Shown here: positions 28,941-38,693 of the stretch, piece by piece | Layout: every line of letters starts with the position of its first letter | How positions within the stretch are numbered: position 1 is the stretch's first letter | Source: Pseudomonas sp. ADAK18 | GTDB lineage: Bacteria; Pseudomonadota; Gammaproteobacteria; Pseudomonadales; Pseudomonadaceae | Length of the DNA: 64,000 nt | Assembly (NCBI RefSeq): GCF_012935695.1 | Contig: NZ_CP052859.1 | Coordinates: 6,241,001-6,305,000, forward strand | Reading direction: 5' to 3' | Notes under the pieces: generated by a model | The model's database searches: none | What the model saw: only the letters and a program-made list of their open reading frames with translations | Told to the model about the DNA's origin: nothing | Made by a program: the position numbers and the translations under genes

Positions 28941-31205
28941 ATGAGTGACATCCTTGCAGACAGCTTAGATGGCGTTGAACGCCGATCGCTGGCTGACTTC
29001 ACCGAAAGTGCCTACCTCAACTACTCCATGTACGTGATCATGGACCGTGCCTTGCCGCATATCGGCGACGGCCTGAAACCGGTACAGCGGCGCATTATCT
29101 ACGCCATGAGTGAGTTGGGGCTGGACGCCGACTCCAAGCACAAGAAGTCGGCGCGTACCGTCGGTGACGTGCTCGGCAAGTTCCACCCCCACGGCGACTC
29201 GGCGTGCTACGAAGCCATGGTGTTGATGGCCCAGCCGTTCAGCTACCGCTACACCCTGGTAGACGGCCAGGGCAACTGGGGGGCGCCGGATGATCCCAAG
29301 TCCTTCGCCGCCATGCGTTACACCGAGGCGCGGTTGTCCCGTTACTCGGAAGTGTTGCTCAGCGAGCTGGGCCAGGGCACGGCCAACTGGGGGCCGAACT
29401 TTGACGGCACCCTTGAGGAGCCGCTGGTACTGCCGGCGCGTCTGCCGAACATCCTGCTCAATGGCACCACCGGCATTGCCGTCGGCATGGCCACTGATGT
29501 GCCTCCGCATAACCTGCGGGAAGTTGCCACGGCCTGCGTGCGTTTGCTGGATGAGCCCAAGGCCACCGTCGAACAACTGTGTGAGCACATCCAGGGTCCG
29601 GACTACCCGACCGAAGCGGAAATCATCACGCCGCGCGCTGACCTTCTGAAAATGTATGAAACCGGTAAGGGCTCGGTGCGCATGCGCGCCGTGTACCACG
29701 TCGAAGACGGCGACATCATCGTCACCGCGCTGCCGCACCAGGTCTCCGGTGCCAAGGTGCTGGAACAGATCGCCGCGCTGATGCAGGCCAAGCCATCGAA
29801 GCTGCCGCAAGTGGCCGACCTGCGTGACGAGTCTGACCACGAAAACCCATGCCGCATCGTGATCATCCCGACCAACAGCCGGGTTGACCACGAAGTGCTG
29901 ATGCAGCACCTGTTCGCCAGCACCGACCTGGAGTCCAGCTACCGCGTCAACGTCAACATCATTGGTCTGGACGGCAAGCCGCAGTTGAAGAATCTGCGCA
30001 ACCTGCTGGTGGAATGGCTGGAATTCCGCGTGCAGACGGTGCGCCGCCGCTTGCAGTTCCGCCTGGACAAGGTCGAGCGCCGTCTGCACCTGTTGGACGG
30101 TTTGCTGATTGCCTACCTCAACCTGGATGAAGTGATCCATATCATCCGCACCGCCGAGCACCCGAAAGCCGACTTGATCGCGCGTTTCGAGTTGAGCGAG
30201 ATCCAGGCTGATTACATCCTCGACACCCGTCTGCGTCAGTTGGCGCGGTTGGAAGAAATGAAGTTGCGGGACGAGCAAGACGCGTTGCTCAAGGAGCAAG
30301 CCAAGCTGCAAGCCTTGCTGGGCAGCGAAGCCAAACTCAAGAAACTGGTGCGCAGTGAACTGATCAAAGATGCTGAAACCTATGGCGACGACCGCCGTTC
30401 ACCGATTGTCGAGCGCGCCGAAGCCAAGGCCCTGACAGAAACCGAATTGCTGCCTAACGAGAAAATTACCGTCGTTTTGTCGGAAAAGGGTTGGGTTCGC
30501 TCGGCCAAAGGGCATGATATCGATGCCACGGGGCTGTCCTACAAGGCGGGTGACGGTTTCAAGACCGCTGCAGCCGGACGTTCCAACCAGTTTGCGGTGT
30601 TTATCGACTCCACCGGTCGCAGTTATTCGGTGCCCGCCCATACCCTGCCATCGGCACGTGGGCAGGGCGAACCATTGACCGGTCGTCTGACACCGCCTCC
30701 GGGGGCGAATTTTGAGTGTGTGCTGCTGCCGGATGACGATGCGCTGTATGTCATTGCCTCCGATGCGGGCTACGGGTTTGTGGTCAAGGGTGAAGACCTG
30801 CAGGCCAAGAACAAGGCGGGCAAGGCATTGCTGAGCCTGCCGAACAACGCCAAGGTGATCCTGCCACGTCCGGTCAGTGATCGTGATAGCAATTGGCTGG
30901 CGTCGGTGACCACCGAAGGTCGCTTGCTGATCTTCAAGATCAGCGACTTGCCGCAGTTGGGTAAAGGCAAGGGCAACAAGATCATCGGTATTCCAGGGGA
31001 GCGCGTGGCCAGTCGCGAAGAGTTCGTGACCGACATCGCGGTGATCCCGGAGGGTTCGACCTTGGTGCTGCAAGCCGGCAAGCGCACGCTTTCGTTGCGT
31101 CCTGACGATCTTGAACACTACAAAGGCGAACGAGGCCGGCGTGGGAATAAACTGCCTCGAGGCTTCCAGCGAGTGGATGCGTTACTGGTAGACACTCCCG
31201 TTTAA
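28941..31205 (+). CDS. parC: DNA topoisomerase IV subunit A
   Basis: A 754-residue cleavage subunit of topoisomerase IV. The winged-helix catalytic tyrosine is Y127 ([12 protein letters not shown]). The quinolone-resistance region reads [12 protein letters not shown] with S87 and E91, the drug-sensitive residues in P. aeruginosa numbering, so no resistance change is seen there. A C-terminal beta-pinwheel begins near residue 500. The ATG at 28941 is chosen because upstream codons fall inside the protease gene. It ends the parE-to-parC operon. Confidence 0.98.
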   Translation: MSDILADSLDGVERRSLADFTESAYLNYSMYVIMDRALPHIGDGLKPVQRRIIYAMSELGLDADSKHKKSARTVGDVLGKFHPHGDSACYEAMVLMAQPFSYRYTLVDGQGNWGAPDDPKSFAAMRYTEARLSRYSEVLLSELGQGTANWGPNFDGTLEEPLVLPARLPNILLNGTTGIAVGMATDVPPHNLREVATACVRLLDEPKATVEQLCEHIQGPDYPTEAEIITPRADLLKMYETGKGSVRMRAVYHVEDGDIIVTALPHQVSGAKVLEQIAALMQAKPSKLPQVADLRDESDHENPCRIVIIPTNSRVDHEVLMQHLFASTDLESSYRVNVNIIGLDGKPQLKNLRNLLVEWLEFRVQTVRRRLQFRLDKVERRLHLLDGLLIAYLNLDEVIHIIRTAEHPKADLIARFELSEIQADYILDTRLRQLARLEEMKLRDEQDALLKEQAKLQALLGSEAKLKKLVRSELIKDAETYGDDRRSPIVERAEAKALTETELLPNEKITVVLSEKGWVRSAKGHDIDATGLSYKAGDGFKTAAAGRSNQFAVFIDSTGRSYSVPAHTLPSARGQGEPLTGRLTPPPGANFECVLLPDDDALYVIASDAGYGFVVKGEDLQAKNKAGKALLSLPNNAKVILPRPVSDRDSNWLASVTTEGRLLIFKISDLPQLGKGKGNKIIGIPGERVASREEFVTDIAVIPEGSTLVLQAGKRTLSLRPDDLEHYKGERGRRGNKLPRGFQRVDALLVDTPV

Positions 31206-31379
31206 GGCGATATAGAGCCCCCGATCTACGATTTAACCCGTAGATCGACGCTTTCGCGCTGGAGTCATGGCGCATATTCACGGATGATATGGCCTTTCCA
31301 GCGCCAGCGTGGCTGAGCGCGTACAGGTTATTTTTGAGTATTACATTGTGGTTCGCCTTGTGGCAGCCACCTGGATGGG

Positions 31380-32090
31380 ATGATGACTGCTTCGCGCCTT
31401 CCTTTATTTTTGTTGCTCGCTGGCCTTTTGGGGTTGGCGGGTTGCAGCACGCACCAACCGGTGTCGCTGTATCAGTTGGACAGTGGAAGTCCAGCTCAGC
31501 CTGCACAAAGTGCCGGCATGGCAGTATTGCTTGGCCCGGTTGTGGTGGCGGACTATCTGCAACGCGAAACCCTGCTGCAACGTCAGAACGACGGCAGCCT
31601 GCAAGGTTCCGTCGACGGTCGTTGGGCGGGTAGCCTTTCGTCCGACATCAATCAGTTGATGTTGCGCCAGGTGGCTGGTCAACTGGACAGTCAGCGCGTG
31701 GTGTTGGCGCCGGCACCGACAGGGTTTGCCCCGGATGTGCAGGTGCTGCTGACCATCACGCGACTGGACTCGGGTGCTTCACAGCCGGCGATCCTTGATG
31801 CGCAATGGCGTTTGATCGACCGCCGTGGCCAGGTACGGGATAACCGCATCGTGCACTTGCAGGAAGAACACGCGGGCACCACCGCCTCCCAGGTCCAGGC
31901 CCAGGGTGTGTTGTTGCAGCATTTGGCGGAGCAGTTGTCGGTGGCACTCAAGCCATTGGCCAACCAGCCAGCGGTCGCTGAGGCTCCACGTAAGCCAGCG
32001 CCAGCCCCGGCCAAGCCGGCGGCACCGGAGAAGCCCAAGATGCCGATGGCTTCGCCGATTCGTACCGATATGGAAGTGTTCAGGTTCTGA
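31380..32090 (+). CDS. PqiC-like ABC transport auxiliary lipoprotein
   Basis: A 236-residue lipoprotein (lipobox LAGC, cysteine C22 if the first of two adjacent ATGs is used). The domain from about 24 to 195 resembles the PqiC/YmbA ABC-auxiliary family (YQLDSG at the start, VLLGPVVVADYLQRETLLQR, and the ending region with conserved LAEQLSVAL). A proline/alanine/lysine-rich tail (about 200-225) may span peptidoglycan. PqiC-type proteins normally partner MCE proteins; none is adjacent here, so it is an orphan. A strong terminator follows. Confidence 0.75.
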   Translation: MMTASRLPLFLLLAGLLGLAGCSTHQPVSLYQLDSGSPAQPAQSAGMAVLLGPVVVADYLQRETLLQRQNDGSLQGSVDGRWAGSLSSDINQLMLRQVAGQLDSQRVVLAPAPTGFAPDVQVLLTITRLDSGASQPAILDAQWRLIDRRGQVRDNRIVHLQEEHAGTTASQVQAQGVLLQHLAEQLSVALKPLANQPAVAEAPRKPAPAPAKPAAPEKPKMPMASPIRTDMEVFRF

Positions 32091-32104
32091 GTTGAATGCT
32101 GACC

Positions 32105-32136
32105 AAAAAAGGCCCGCTTATAGCGGGCCTTTTTTG
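32105..32136. terminator. bidirectional Rho-independent terminator
   Basis: AAAAAAGGCCCGCT, loop TATA, then AGCGGGCC-type pairing and TTTTTT give a GC-rich stem with A and T tracts on either side. It lies between the lipoprotein gene and the convergent SMP-type gene and can serve both. Confidence 0.92.
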
Positions 32137-32187
32137 TTGGATCGGGATTTGAGTCGCGGCGCAGACCAAATGTGGGAGCGGCGGTGT

Positions 32188-33735
32188 TTATGAGTGCTTC
32201 GCCCGGGTCTCATGCATGCGCGCCAGTTGCCGCTCCAGCATCGACGGATAAGGCTCCATCAGTCGCTCTACGCAGCAGGCACCTTCTGGGCTGGCAATCG
32301 GCCGAATCCGCGCACGCTGGCGGATCAGCGCGTCATCACCGATCTTGCGCTCCACCAGCAGCAGGTTGCGGCTGTGTTGGGACAAGGCCAGGGCGTCCTG
32401 GGCGATTTCGGTCAGCAGCAGGTCGATTTGGCTCATGCCATACAGGTCGTCACCCACTGTTAAGCCAAGCTGCAGCTGCAAGGTGATGCCGCTGTCGGCC
32501 ACTTCGATTTGCAGCGCGTGGCCCAGGGCCCGCAGCAACTCACCGCAGCAGATGGCGTTGGTCAGGTAGTCTTCGCCGCTGTCTTCGCTATGGAACAGCA
32601 TCAGCGTGCTGCCATCGTTCAGGGTGTGAAGTTCGCTCTGATACAACGATGCGGCCTGGTCGAGGCAATCACGATAGCGCTCCAGCAACTCAGTCAGGCG
32701 TGCACGAGGCAGGCGACGCAGTTGGTCTTGCGCACCCAGTTGCACCGCCAGCACCGCGCTGTGCTGTGGCTCGGTGTTTTGCACCGGTGCCGGCTTGGGT
32801 GCAACGGCTGGAGGTGTCGCCACCTCCGAATGATCGCGAAGGTCAGCGAACGGGTCTTCCTCGTCCAGTTCGTCTTCTTCAGCCTTGATCACATGCCGTG
32901 TAGCAGGCTTGAGCCCGGCCACCGGTGCGCTTTCATCGAAGCTTGGGTCGCGCAGGTTGCGCACTTCAAATTCAGGCTCTTCTTCCTCTTCGTACTCGGT
33001 GTCGTCGTACTCAGGCTCAGGTTCAACCTCGGGCACCACCGGTTCCGGAGCGAAGCTTGCGTGCAATTGGCGCGCGAGGTCACCGATTTCATCCTGGCGA
33101 TCGGTGGCTGGGGTGTGTTCGTCGATGTCCCGCAGCCAGATGCGCAATTGCATCAGGGGCGTGGAGATATGCCGCCCCAGGCGCAGGCTCAAAGCCAGGG
33201 ACAGGGCCAGCAGGATTGCACTCAAGATGCCCATGCTTTGCAGGCTGATGGTCATCGGCTGCTGGAACTGCTGCATGTCCAGGCTGATGCGCAGTTGTCC
33301 TGCTTTCACATCCTGAAAGGTGATATTGCTCGAATACAGACCTTCGGCTTCACCCAGCAGGCCGTTTTTCGGGCGTTGCCCGGCTTCGGCCATGATCCGG
33401 TTGTCCACGCTATAGATGGCGGCGTGGGCCACCAGCGGGTTCTTGGTCAGGTTGTTGAGCAGCACGTTGAGGCTGAGGATGTCGTTGGATACCAACAGCT
33501 CCGTCGCAGACGTTGCGGTCTGGGTGGTCAAGCTCTCGCCCAGGGCGTCGGCTTGCTCGTGCATGGCCTGTTTGAACTGCAAACCCATCACACAGGCGTA
33601 GATCACCAAGGCCAGAGCGACCAGGATCACGTTATGGCTGGCGATGCGTAATGCGATCGGTACACGGCGGTGACGCAGTGCCCGGAAGATCAGCAGGAAG
33701 AAGTTATCGGTTTTTACTGGCGTGGGCCGGTTCAC
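32188..33735 (-). CDS. SMP/YtjB-like membrane protein with degenerate nucleotidyl-cyclase-like domain
   Basis: A 515-residue membrane protein starting at GTG 33735. TM1 (about 32-51), a periplasmic part (52-163) and TM2 (about 165-187) match the SMP_2/AhpA module found beside serB in other gammaproteobacteria; a short HAMP-like stretch follows (RHISTPLMQLRIWLRDID). Then comes a very acidic linker rich in E and P (about 232-265). The last 150 residues have the outline of a class III cyclase (LNDGSTLMLFHS, GLTVGDDLYG) but the metal-binding aspartates are not at their usual places, so catalysis is doubtful. It is divergent from serB. Confidence 0.72.
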   Translation of the reverse strand: MNRPTPVKTDNFFLLIFRALRHRRVPIALRIASHNVILVALALVIYACVMGLQFKQAMHEQADALGESLTTQTATSATELLVSNDILSLNVLLNNLTKNPLVAHAAIYSVDNRIMAEAGQRPKNGLLGEAEGLYSSNITFQDVKAGQLRISLDMQQFQQPMTISLQSMGILSAILLALSLALSLRLGRHISTPLMQLRIWLRDIDEHTPATDRQDEIGDLARQLHASFAPEPVVPEVEPEPEYDDTEYEEEEEPEFEVRNLRDPSFDESAPVAGLKPATRHVIKAEEDELDEEDPFADLRDHSEVATPPAVAPKPAPVQNTEPQHSAVLAVQLGAQDQLRRLPRARLTELLERYRDCLDQAASLYQSELHTLNDGSTLMLFHSEDSGEDYLTNAICCGELLRALGHALQIEVADSGITLQLQLGLTVGDDLYGMSQIDLLLTEIAQDALALSQHSRNLLLVERKIGDDALIRQRARIRPIASPEGACCVERLMEPYPSMLERQLARMHETRAKHS

Positions 33736-33869
33736 TTGAGCTCGGCTCTTTAGTCCGTGAAGTTGACGCGCAGTATAGCGACAGGCCTAGGACCGGCAAA
33801 GCGCTGGCTGTGCCCGATGGTCACTGAAAGTGGGTAGAATGCGGTTTTTTTCCACCTCGGGGGTGCGCT

Positions 33870-35084
33870 TTGCGCGAAATTGTCCTGATTAACATCACCG
33901 GTGTTGACCGTCCGGGTCTTACCGCAGCCATTACCGGTGTTCTGGCCCAGGGTGGTGTGAACATCCTCGACATCGGCCAGGCGGTGATCCACGACACCTT
34001 GTCGTTCGGCATCCTCGTCGAGATCCCAGGCACTGAACGCGCCTCGTCAGTACTCAAAGACATCCTGTTTACGGGCTATGAGCTGGATCAGCAGGTGCGT
34101 TTCACTCCGGTCTCTGAAGAGGACTATCAGAATTGGGTCGCCGGCCAAGGCAAAAAACGCCACATCGTGACGCTGCTAACTCGCCAGGTAACCGCTGAGC
34201 AATTGCAGCGTGTCAGCTCGATCACCGCTCAATATGGTTTGAATATCGACCATATCGACCGTCTGTCGGGTCGCATGCCATTGGACACGCCAGCGGACAA
34301 GGGCAAGGGCTGTATCGAGTTCTCCGTGCGCGGAGAACCGGCTGATCCGCAAGCGTTGCGCGCAGAATTTCTCAGTGTTGCCCAGGAATTGAATGTCGAT
34401 ATCGCCTTTCAGGAAGATTCGCTGTTCCGTCGCAACCGTCGCCTGGCGGTTTTCGACATGGACTCGACGCTGATCGAAGCCGAAGTCATCGACGAACTGG
34501 CCAAGGCCGCTGGCGTCGGCGAACAAGTCTCGGCGATCACCGAGCGTGCCATGGCCGGTGAGTTGGATTTTCGCGCCAGTTTCAAGGAGCGCCTGGCGCT
34601 GCTTAAAGGCCTGGATGTCAGCGTGCTGGACTCCATCGGTGCTTCCCTGCGCCTGACCGAAGGCGCAGAAACCCTGTTTGCCGAACTCAAGCGCCTGGGA
34701 TACAAGACCGCCATTTTGTCGGGCGGCTTCACCTACTTCGCCAAGCAATTGCAGGCCAAGCTGGGCATCGACTATGTATTCGCCAACGAGTTGGAAGTGG
34801 TGGATGGCAAGGTGACGGGCGTGGCGGTCGAGCCGATTGTCGACGCGCAGCGTAAAGCTGATTTGCTGAGGGAGTTGGCGCACAAGGAAGGGTTGCGTCT
34901 GGAGCAGACCATCGCGGTGGGCGACGGTGCCAACGATTTGCCGATGCTGGCAATTGCCGGGTTGGGCGTGGCGTTCCGTGCCAAGCCATTGGTCAAGCAA
35001 TCGGCCAAGCAGGCGATTTCGACCTTGGGGCTGGATGGGGTGTTGTACCTGTTGGGTTTCCGCGACCGCGATGGGCAGCTGTAA
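33870..35084 (+). CDS. serB: phosphoserine phosphatase SerB
   Basis: A 404-residue enzyme for the last step of serine synthesis. Two ACT-type regulatory domains occupy roughly 1-170 (INITGVDRPGLTAAITGVLA), and the HAD domain follows with nucleophile motif DMDSTLIEAE (196-205), SGGFTYFAKQL and GDGANDLPML. The start is TTG at 33870 with GGGGGT before it; no ATG gives an intact first ACT strand. The long ACT-ACT-HAD form is the usual Pseudomonas type. Confidence 0.95.
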   Translation: MREIVLINITGVDRPGLTAAITGVLAQGGVNILDIGQAVIHDTLSFGILVEIPGTERASSVLKDILFTGYELDQQVRFTPVSEEDYQNWVAGQGKKRHIVTLLTRQVTAEQLQRVSSITAQYGLNIDHIDRLSGRMPLDTPADKGKGCIEFSVRGEPADPQALRAEFLSVAQELNVDIAFQEDSLFRRNRRLAVFDMDSTLIEAEVIDELAKAAGVGEQVSAITERAMAGELDFRASFKERLALLKGLDVSVLDSIGASLRLTEGAETLFAELKRLGYKTAILSGGFTYFAKQLQAKLGIDYVFANELEVVDGKVTGVAVEPIVDAQRKADLLRELAHKEGLRLEQTIAVGDGANDLPMLAIAGLGVAFRAKPLVKQSAKQAISTLGLDGVLYLLGFRDRDGQL

Positions 35085-35112
35085 CCCGTTCTGACTGTAG
35101 GGATACGGTCAA

Positions 35113-35219
35113 TGTGGGAGCGGGCTTGCTCGCGAAGGCGGCGTGTCAGTCAAACATGCATCAACTGACCCACCGTTTTCGCGAGCAAGCCCGCTCCCAC
35201 ACAAGCCCCGCTCCCACAT
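35113..35219. repeat. REPIN: inverted pair of fluorescens-type REP sequences
   Basis: Positions 35113-35136 (TGTGGGAGCGGGCTTGCTCG then CGAA) are the exact reverse complement of 35178-35201, with a 41-base spacer. A third partial copy (CCCCGCTCCCACATT) follows at about 35206-35220. It separates the convergent serB and psd genes and could form a long hairpin at both transcript ends. Confidence 0.92.
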
Positions 35220-35240
35220 TTGATCTTCGCAGTATTCGAA

Positions 35241-36101
35241 TCAGGCTTTTGGCAAACCGATGCTCTGACCCATCTGCACCGGCGTTCCCGCCACCAGCTC
35301 TTCAGTCCACTTCACCTGATCCGGGCCAAACAGCACGATCGCTGTCGAACCCAGCTTGAAGCGTCCCAGTTCTGCACCTTTTTCCAGATGGATCGGCGCG
35401 CGGGCGGCTTCGTCGTAGCGTACGGTTTTTAGTTCGCGTTTGGGCGGCGTGACCAAGCCGGCCCACACGGTTTCAATCGACGCCACAATCATCGCGCCCA
35501 CCAGTACCACAGCCATTGGGCCGCGTTCGGTGTCGAACAGGCAAACCACGCGTTCGTTACGGGCAAACAGCTCCGGCACGTTTTCTGCGGTGGTCTGGTT
35601 CACCGAGAAAATCCGCCCCGGGACGTAGACCATTTCCCGCAGGGTACCGGCCAGTGGCATATGCACCCGGTGGTAGTCCTTCGGTGACAGGTAGATGGTG
35701 GCGAAGTCGCCGCCCATGAATGGCGCCGCGACGTCCGCGTCACCCCCGAGCAATTCCAGCACGCTGAAACTGTGGCCCTTGGCCTGGAATACCCGGCCGT
35801 GCTCAATCGGGCCAGCCTGGCTGACGGCACCATCGGCTGGGCTCAGGACGGCACCCGGAGTTGGGTCCAGCGGGCGAGCGCCATCTTTCAAGGCTCGGGT
35901 GAAGAAGGCGTTGAAGTGCTCGTAAGCCGTCACGTCTTCAACCAAGGCCTGGGACATGTCCACTTGATAACGCTTGGCGAACCAGGTGGTGAAGGCATTC
36001 TTGAACCAGCGCACGCGGCATTCGGCGATGCAGCCCGCCAGCCGCGACAGCAGGTGGTGAGGCAGCAAGTACTGGCTGAGGATAAACAACTGCTTTTTCA
36101 T
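35241..36101 (-). CDS. psd: phosphatidylserine decarboxylase proenzyme
   Basis: A 286-residue proenzyme making phosphatidylethanolamine at the inner membrane. The self-cleavage motif LGST is at 250-253, so cleavage between G251 and S252 would create the pyruvoyl group on the small alpha chain. The His-containing [11 protein letters not shown] block and [12 protein letters not shown] are typical. Length matches the bacterial short form. It is followed upstream (minus strand) by rhdA with a 16-base gap and is probably co-transcribed. Confidence 0.96.
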   Translation of the reverse strand: MKKQLFILSQYLLPHHLLSRLAGCIAECRVRWFKNAFTTWFAKRYQVDMSQALVEDVTAYEHFNAFFTRALKDGARPLDPTPGAVLSPADGAVSQAGPIEHGRVFQAKGHSFSVLELLGGDADVAAPFMGGDFATIYLSPKDYHRVHMPLAGTLREMVYVPGRIFSVNQTTAENVPELFARNERVVCLFDTERGPMAVVLVGAMIVASIETVWAGLVTPPKRELKTVRYDEAARAPIHLEKGAELGRFKLGSTAIVLFGPDQVKWTEELVAGTPVQMGQSIGLPKA

Positions 36102-36117
36102 TAACTGTCCTTAACGC

Positions 36118-36933
36118 TTAAATCTCGACGGGGGTGTCGGGGTGGTTGCCCCATTCGCCCCAGGAACCGGCATAACCTTTGACTCGCGGATAACCGAGCG
36201 CCTTGGCCACCAGGTAGGTGAAGCCAGAACGGTGGTGAGTCTGGCAGTGGGTGATGATTTCTTTGTCTTTAGTCAGCCCCAGGTCTTGGAGGATCTGTGG
36301 CATATCGCGACGGATACGCAGGTTGCGCGCCTTGTCCATGCCGGCTGTCCATTCGAAGTTCACGGCGCCGGGGATGTGCCCGCCCTTGGCGGCGAGGACC
36401 TTCTCGCCGGAATACTCCAGCGGGCCACGGGCATCCCAGATGCCCAGGTCGGCAGCACCAAGGCGGCTTTGCAGGTACTCGCGGGTGGCGGTGGGTTCTT
36501 CATGCAGGGTCAGGCTGACCGGGCCGCCAGCACTGGCCGGCACCTCGGTGCTAACCGGAAGTTGCTCATCCAGCCACGCCAGCAAACCGCCGTCGAGGTA
36601 GTGATATTTCTTGTGCCCGATCACGTCGAGCATCCAGATAAAGCGCCCGGCCCAGCCACCGCCTTCGTCGTCATACACCACGTAAGTGGCGTCTGGCGTG
36701 TGGCCCAGTTCGCCAAACAGTGCCTCAAGGGATGCCTTGGATGGCAGCAGCCCCGGCGCCGGTGGCTGGCCCAGTTGGGTGCGCTTGGGGTCCACGAAGC
36801 GGGCGCCGGGAATATGCTCTTCGGCATAACGTGCCACGCTGGTGAGGTCCACCAGAATCATATGTTCCGCGTCAAGGCGACCAAGCAGGTCGCTTGGCTC
36901 GATTACCAGCGGCAAGCCAGAGAAGTCAGGCAT
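36118..36933 (-). CDS. rhdA: thiosulfate sulfurtransferase RhdA
   Basis: A 271-residue two-domain rhodanese. The active loop CQTHHRSG places the catalytic cysteine at C230, the same loop and number as in Azotobacter RhdA; the first rhodanese domain is inactive and lacks cysteine there. It transfers sulfane sulfur from thiosulfate to cyanide or protein thiols. The ATG at 36933 has AGGAG before it; a long upstream extension is open but unrelated. It precedes psd in a leftward pair, the order known from P. aeruginosa. Confidence 0.96.
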   Translation of the reverse strand: MPDFSGLPLVIEPSDLLGRLDAEHMILVDLTSVARYAEEHIPGARFVDPKRTQLGQPPAPGLLPSKASLEALFGELGHTPDATYVVYDDEGGGWAGRFIWMLDVIGHKKYHYLDGGLLAWLDEQLPVSTEVPASAGGPVSLTLHEEPTATREYLQSRLGAADLGIWDARGPLEYSGEKVLAAKGGHIPGAVNFEWTAGMDKARNLRIRRDMPQILQDLGLTKDKEIITHCQTHHRSGFTYLVAKALGYPRVKGYAGSWGEWGNHPDTPVEI

Positions 36934-36991
36934 GTGAGGTCTCCTGGGCATAAGTGTGGGGCTGTAGAGGAGGGCGATTGTAACGCAAGCA

Positions 36992-38527
36992 TCAAGCGCT
37001 GCGGTTGGTAAAGCTGCGCAGAGCCTTCTCGATGCATTGGGCCGTTTTACCGAAGGCTTGCACGGTGGTTTCCGAGAACGGCCCACCGCCTTGGTCGGCC
37101 ACCATCAGCATCACTACCCGGCCGTTGCTGCTCAGGGAGCGTAACAGCAGGTGTTGGCCGACAAACAGGCGCCGCAACTGCGTGGGTAACAGTGCCGAAA
37201 ACTGGGCGTGATTATCCGGCGTGAGGCGTACCTGGGCGGACTTTTCCAGCAGACGCTGCAACAGCGTGCTTTGCGCGACGTCCAGACTCAGGTGGGCGGC
37301 ATCCTTGGGCAGGCCGTCGATCTGATGCACACGCAAGGTGCTCAAGGCCCGGTCAGCCATCAGCAACATGACCCGTTGCATGCCGCTGGCCACCAGGGCC
37401 TCTTTGGCGCAGGTGGTCAAATGCATGGCGTTGGCGAAGCGGCTCGGTTCTATCAGCAGTTCGGTGCAGCGGCTGCGCCAGACTGCCAGCGCTTCGGCAG
37501 TTGGCGGCGGCGCAGGGAGCAGGCCGCGATGAACCCGTTGCACATTCCACGGCCAGATCAGCGACAACGCCGGGTGCCAGAGATCGCTCATCAGGTCGTT
37601 ACGGGCACTGGTGACCGCTTGTTGATGCACCTGTTGCTGCACTTCACCCAAGGGTTGTTGCAAGTACAGCGCAGTCAGGTATTGCCAGCGCTGAGTGTGT
37701 GGGCAGGTCCAGGACTCCTGGGCCGCCAGGGCCAGTCCGTTGGCCAGCAGCACGGTGTTGGCCGGCTGGTTCAACCAGCGCCGCAGCGTCGGGTCGGCAT
37801 CCAGCAATTGCTGTTGGCGCAACGGCTCTTCTTCCCGGGCAATGTGCAGCACTTTGACCAGCAGGCGTTGCTCGTTCAGCAGCAGGGTGTAGCCCTGTGA
37901 GACCCAGATTGGCAGGCGCCAGGCTTCGGTCAGGCCCAGGCACAACTCCAGCAGACGCACGCCGAACAATTCCCGTTCGACCTTGTAGGCCGACTGGCCT
38001 TTGTGGATCACCCGCAGTTCCCATTCCTCCAGCAGCTTGGGATAGGCAATCGCCATCGGCCACAGTGGCGATAGAAACAGCAAGCTGCCCCAATGAATGT
38101 CTTGCCACAACCGCGCCAGGCGACTGGCGAACAGGCCATTGGCTTGTTGCGAGGCGTGCTGGCTGATCATTTGCAATTGGCGCAGGGCCACAGGGATTTC
38201 ATTGAGGGGTATGGACGGCAGGCGGGCGAGCAACTCTGCGGTGCGTTCAAGACCTAGGCGGTTGATTGCCACCTCAAGGTTTTCCGCCGGTTCTGACAGG
38301 CTGCCATGGGTGTGATGGTTCGCTTCGCGCATCACACTGAGTACCAGTGCCGGGCTGTTTTGCATCAGCTCAGCAATCTCTCTCAATGATCGGCGGCTGT
38401 CGCCGATGGCTTTGCACACTCGCTCGTGGCTCGCCTGGGGAACAGGCAGCGCAACCTCGTCCAGCCGCTTTATCCAGCCGGCAATCGTGTTGGGTTTGGG
38501 AGTTGGAGCTGTCGTTTCATTAGCCAT
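36992..38527 (-). CDS. HDOD domain-containing protein
   Basis: A 511-residue cytoplasmic protein. The first 260 residues follow the HDOD pattern (ICKAIGDSRRSLREIAELMQNSPALVLSVMREANH-type sequence, AINRLGLERTAELL), an HD-related fold usually without the metal-binding HD pair, as here. The C-terminal half is less distinctive and has a GAF-like look (LLMADRALSTLRVHQIDGL). HDOD proteins often act in motility or second-messenger signalling. The adjacent, divergent motA gene fits that but proves nothing. The start at 38527 was chosen over one 33 bases upstream because MANETTAP resembles relatives. Confidence 0.75.
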   Translation of the reverse strand: MANETTAPTPKPNTIAGWIKRLDEVALPVPQASHERVCKAIGDSRRSLREIAELMQNSPALVLSVMREANHHTHGSLSEPAENLEVAINRLGLERTAELLARLPSIPLNEIPVALRQLQMISQHASQQANGLFASRLARLWQDIHWGSLLFLSPLWPMAIAYPKLLEEWELRVIHKGQSAYKVERELFGVRLLELCLGLTEAWRLPIWVSQGYTLLLNEQRLLVKVLHIAREEEPLRQQQLLDADPTLRRWLNQPANTVLLANGLALAAQESWTCPHTQRWQYLTALYLQQPLGEVQQQVHQQAVTSARNDLMSDLWHPALSLIWPWNVQRVHRGLLPAPPPTAEALAVWRSRCTELLIEPSRFANAMHLTTCAKEALVASGMQRVMLLMADRALSTLRVHQIDGLPKDAAHLSLDVAQSTLLQRLLEKSAQVRLTPDNHAQFSALLPTQLRRLFVGQHLLLRSLSSNGRVVMLMVADQGGGPFSETTVQAFGKTAQCIEKALRSFTNRSA

Positions 38528-38599
38528 GATTAGCGCGCGATCATCACTTGCGGTCAACACGCCCGGAGCGGGCCGAACTGGCTTTTCGCCTTAACGGGC

Positions 38600-38626
38600 T
38601 ATAGTCTGGCGCAGATTTGCCGATAA
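38600..38626 (+). promoter_or_regulatory. sigma-28 (FliA) promoter of motAB
   Basis: TATAGTCT (38600-38607), 11 bases, GCCGATAA (38619-38626). The -10 element is a perfect FliA consensus and the -35 matches TAAAGTTT at six of eight positions with exact spacing. It lies 68 bases before motA, as expected of a late flagellar gene. Confidence 0.85.
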
Positions 38627-38693
38627 GTAGAAGAAGAGTTTTCAGATCTTCCGAATATGTCCATGAACCCGACGGCACAAGTACTCATCCCCT

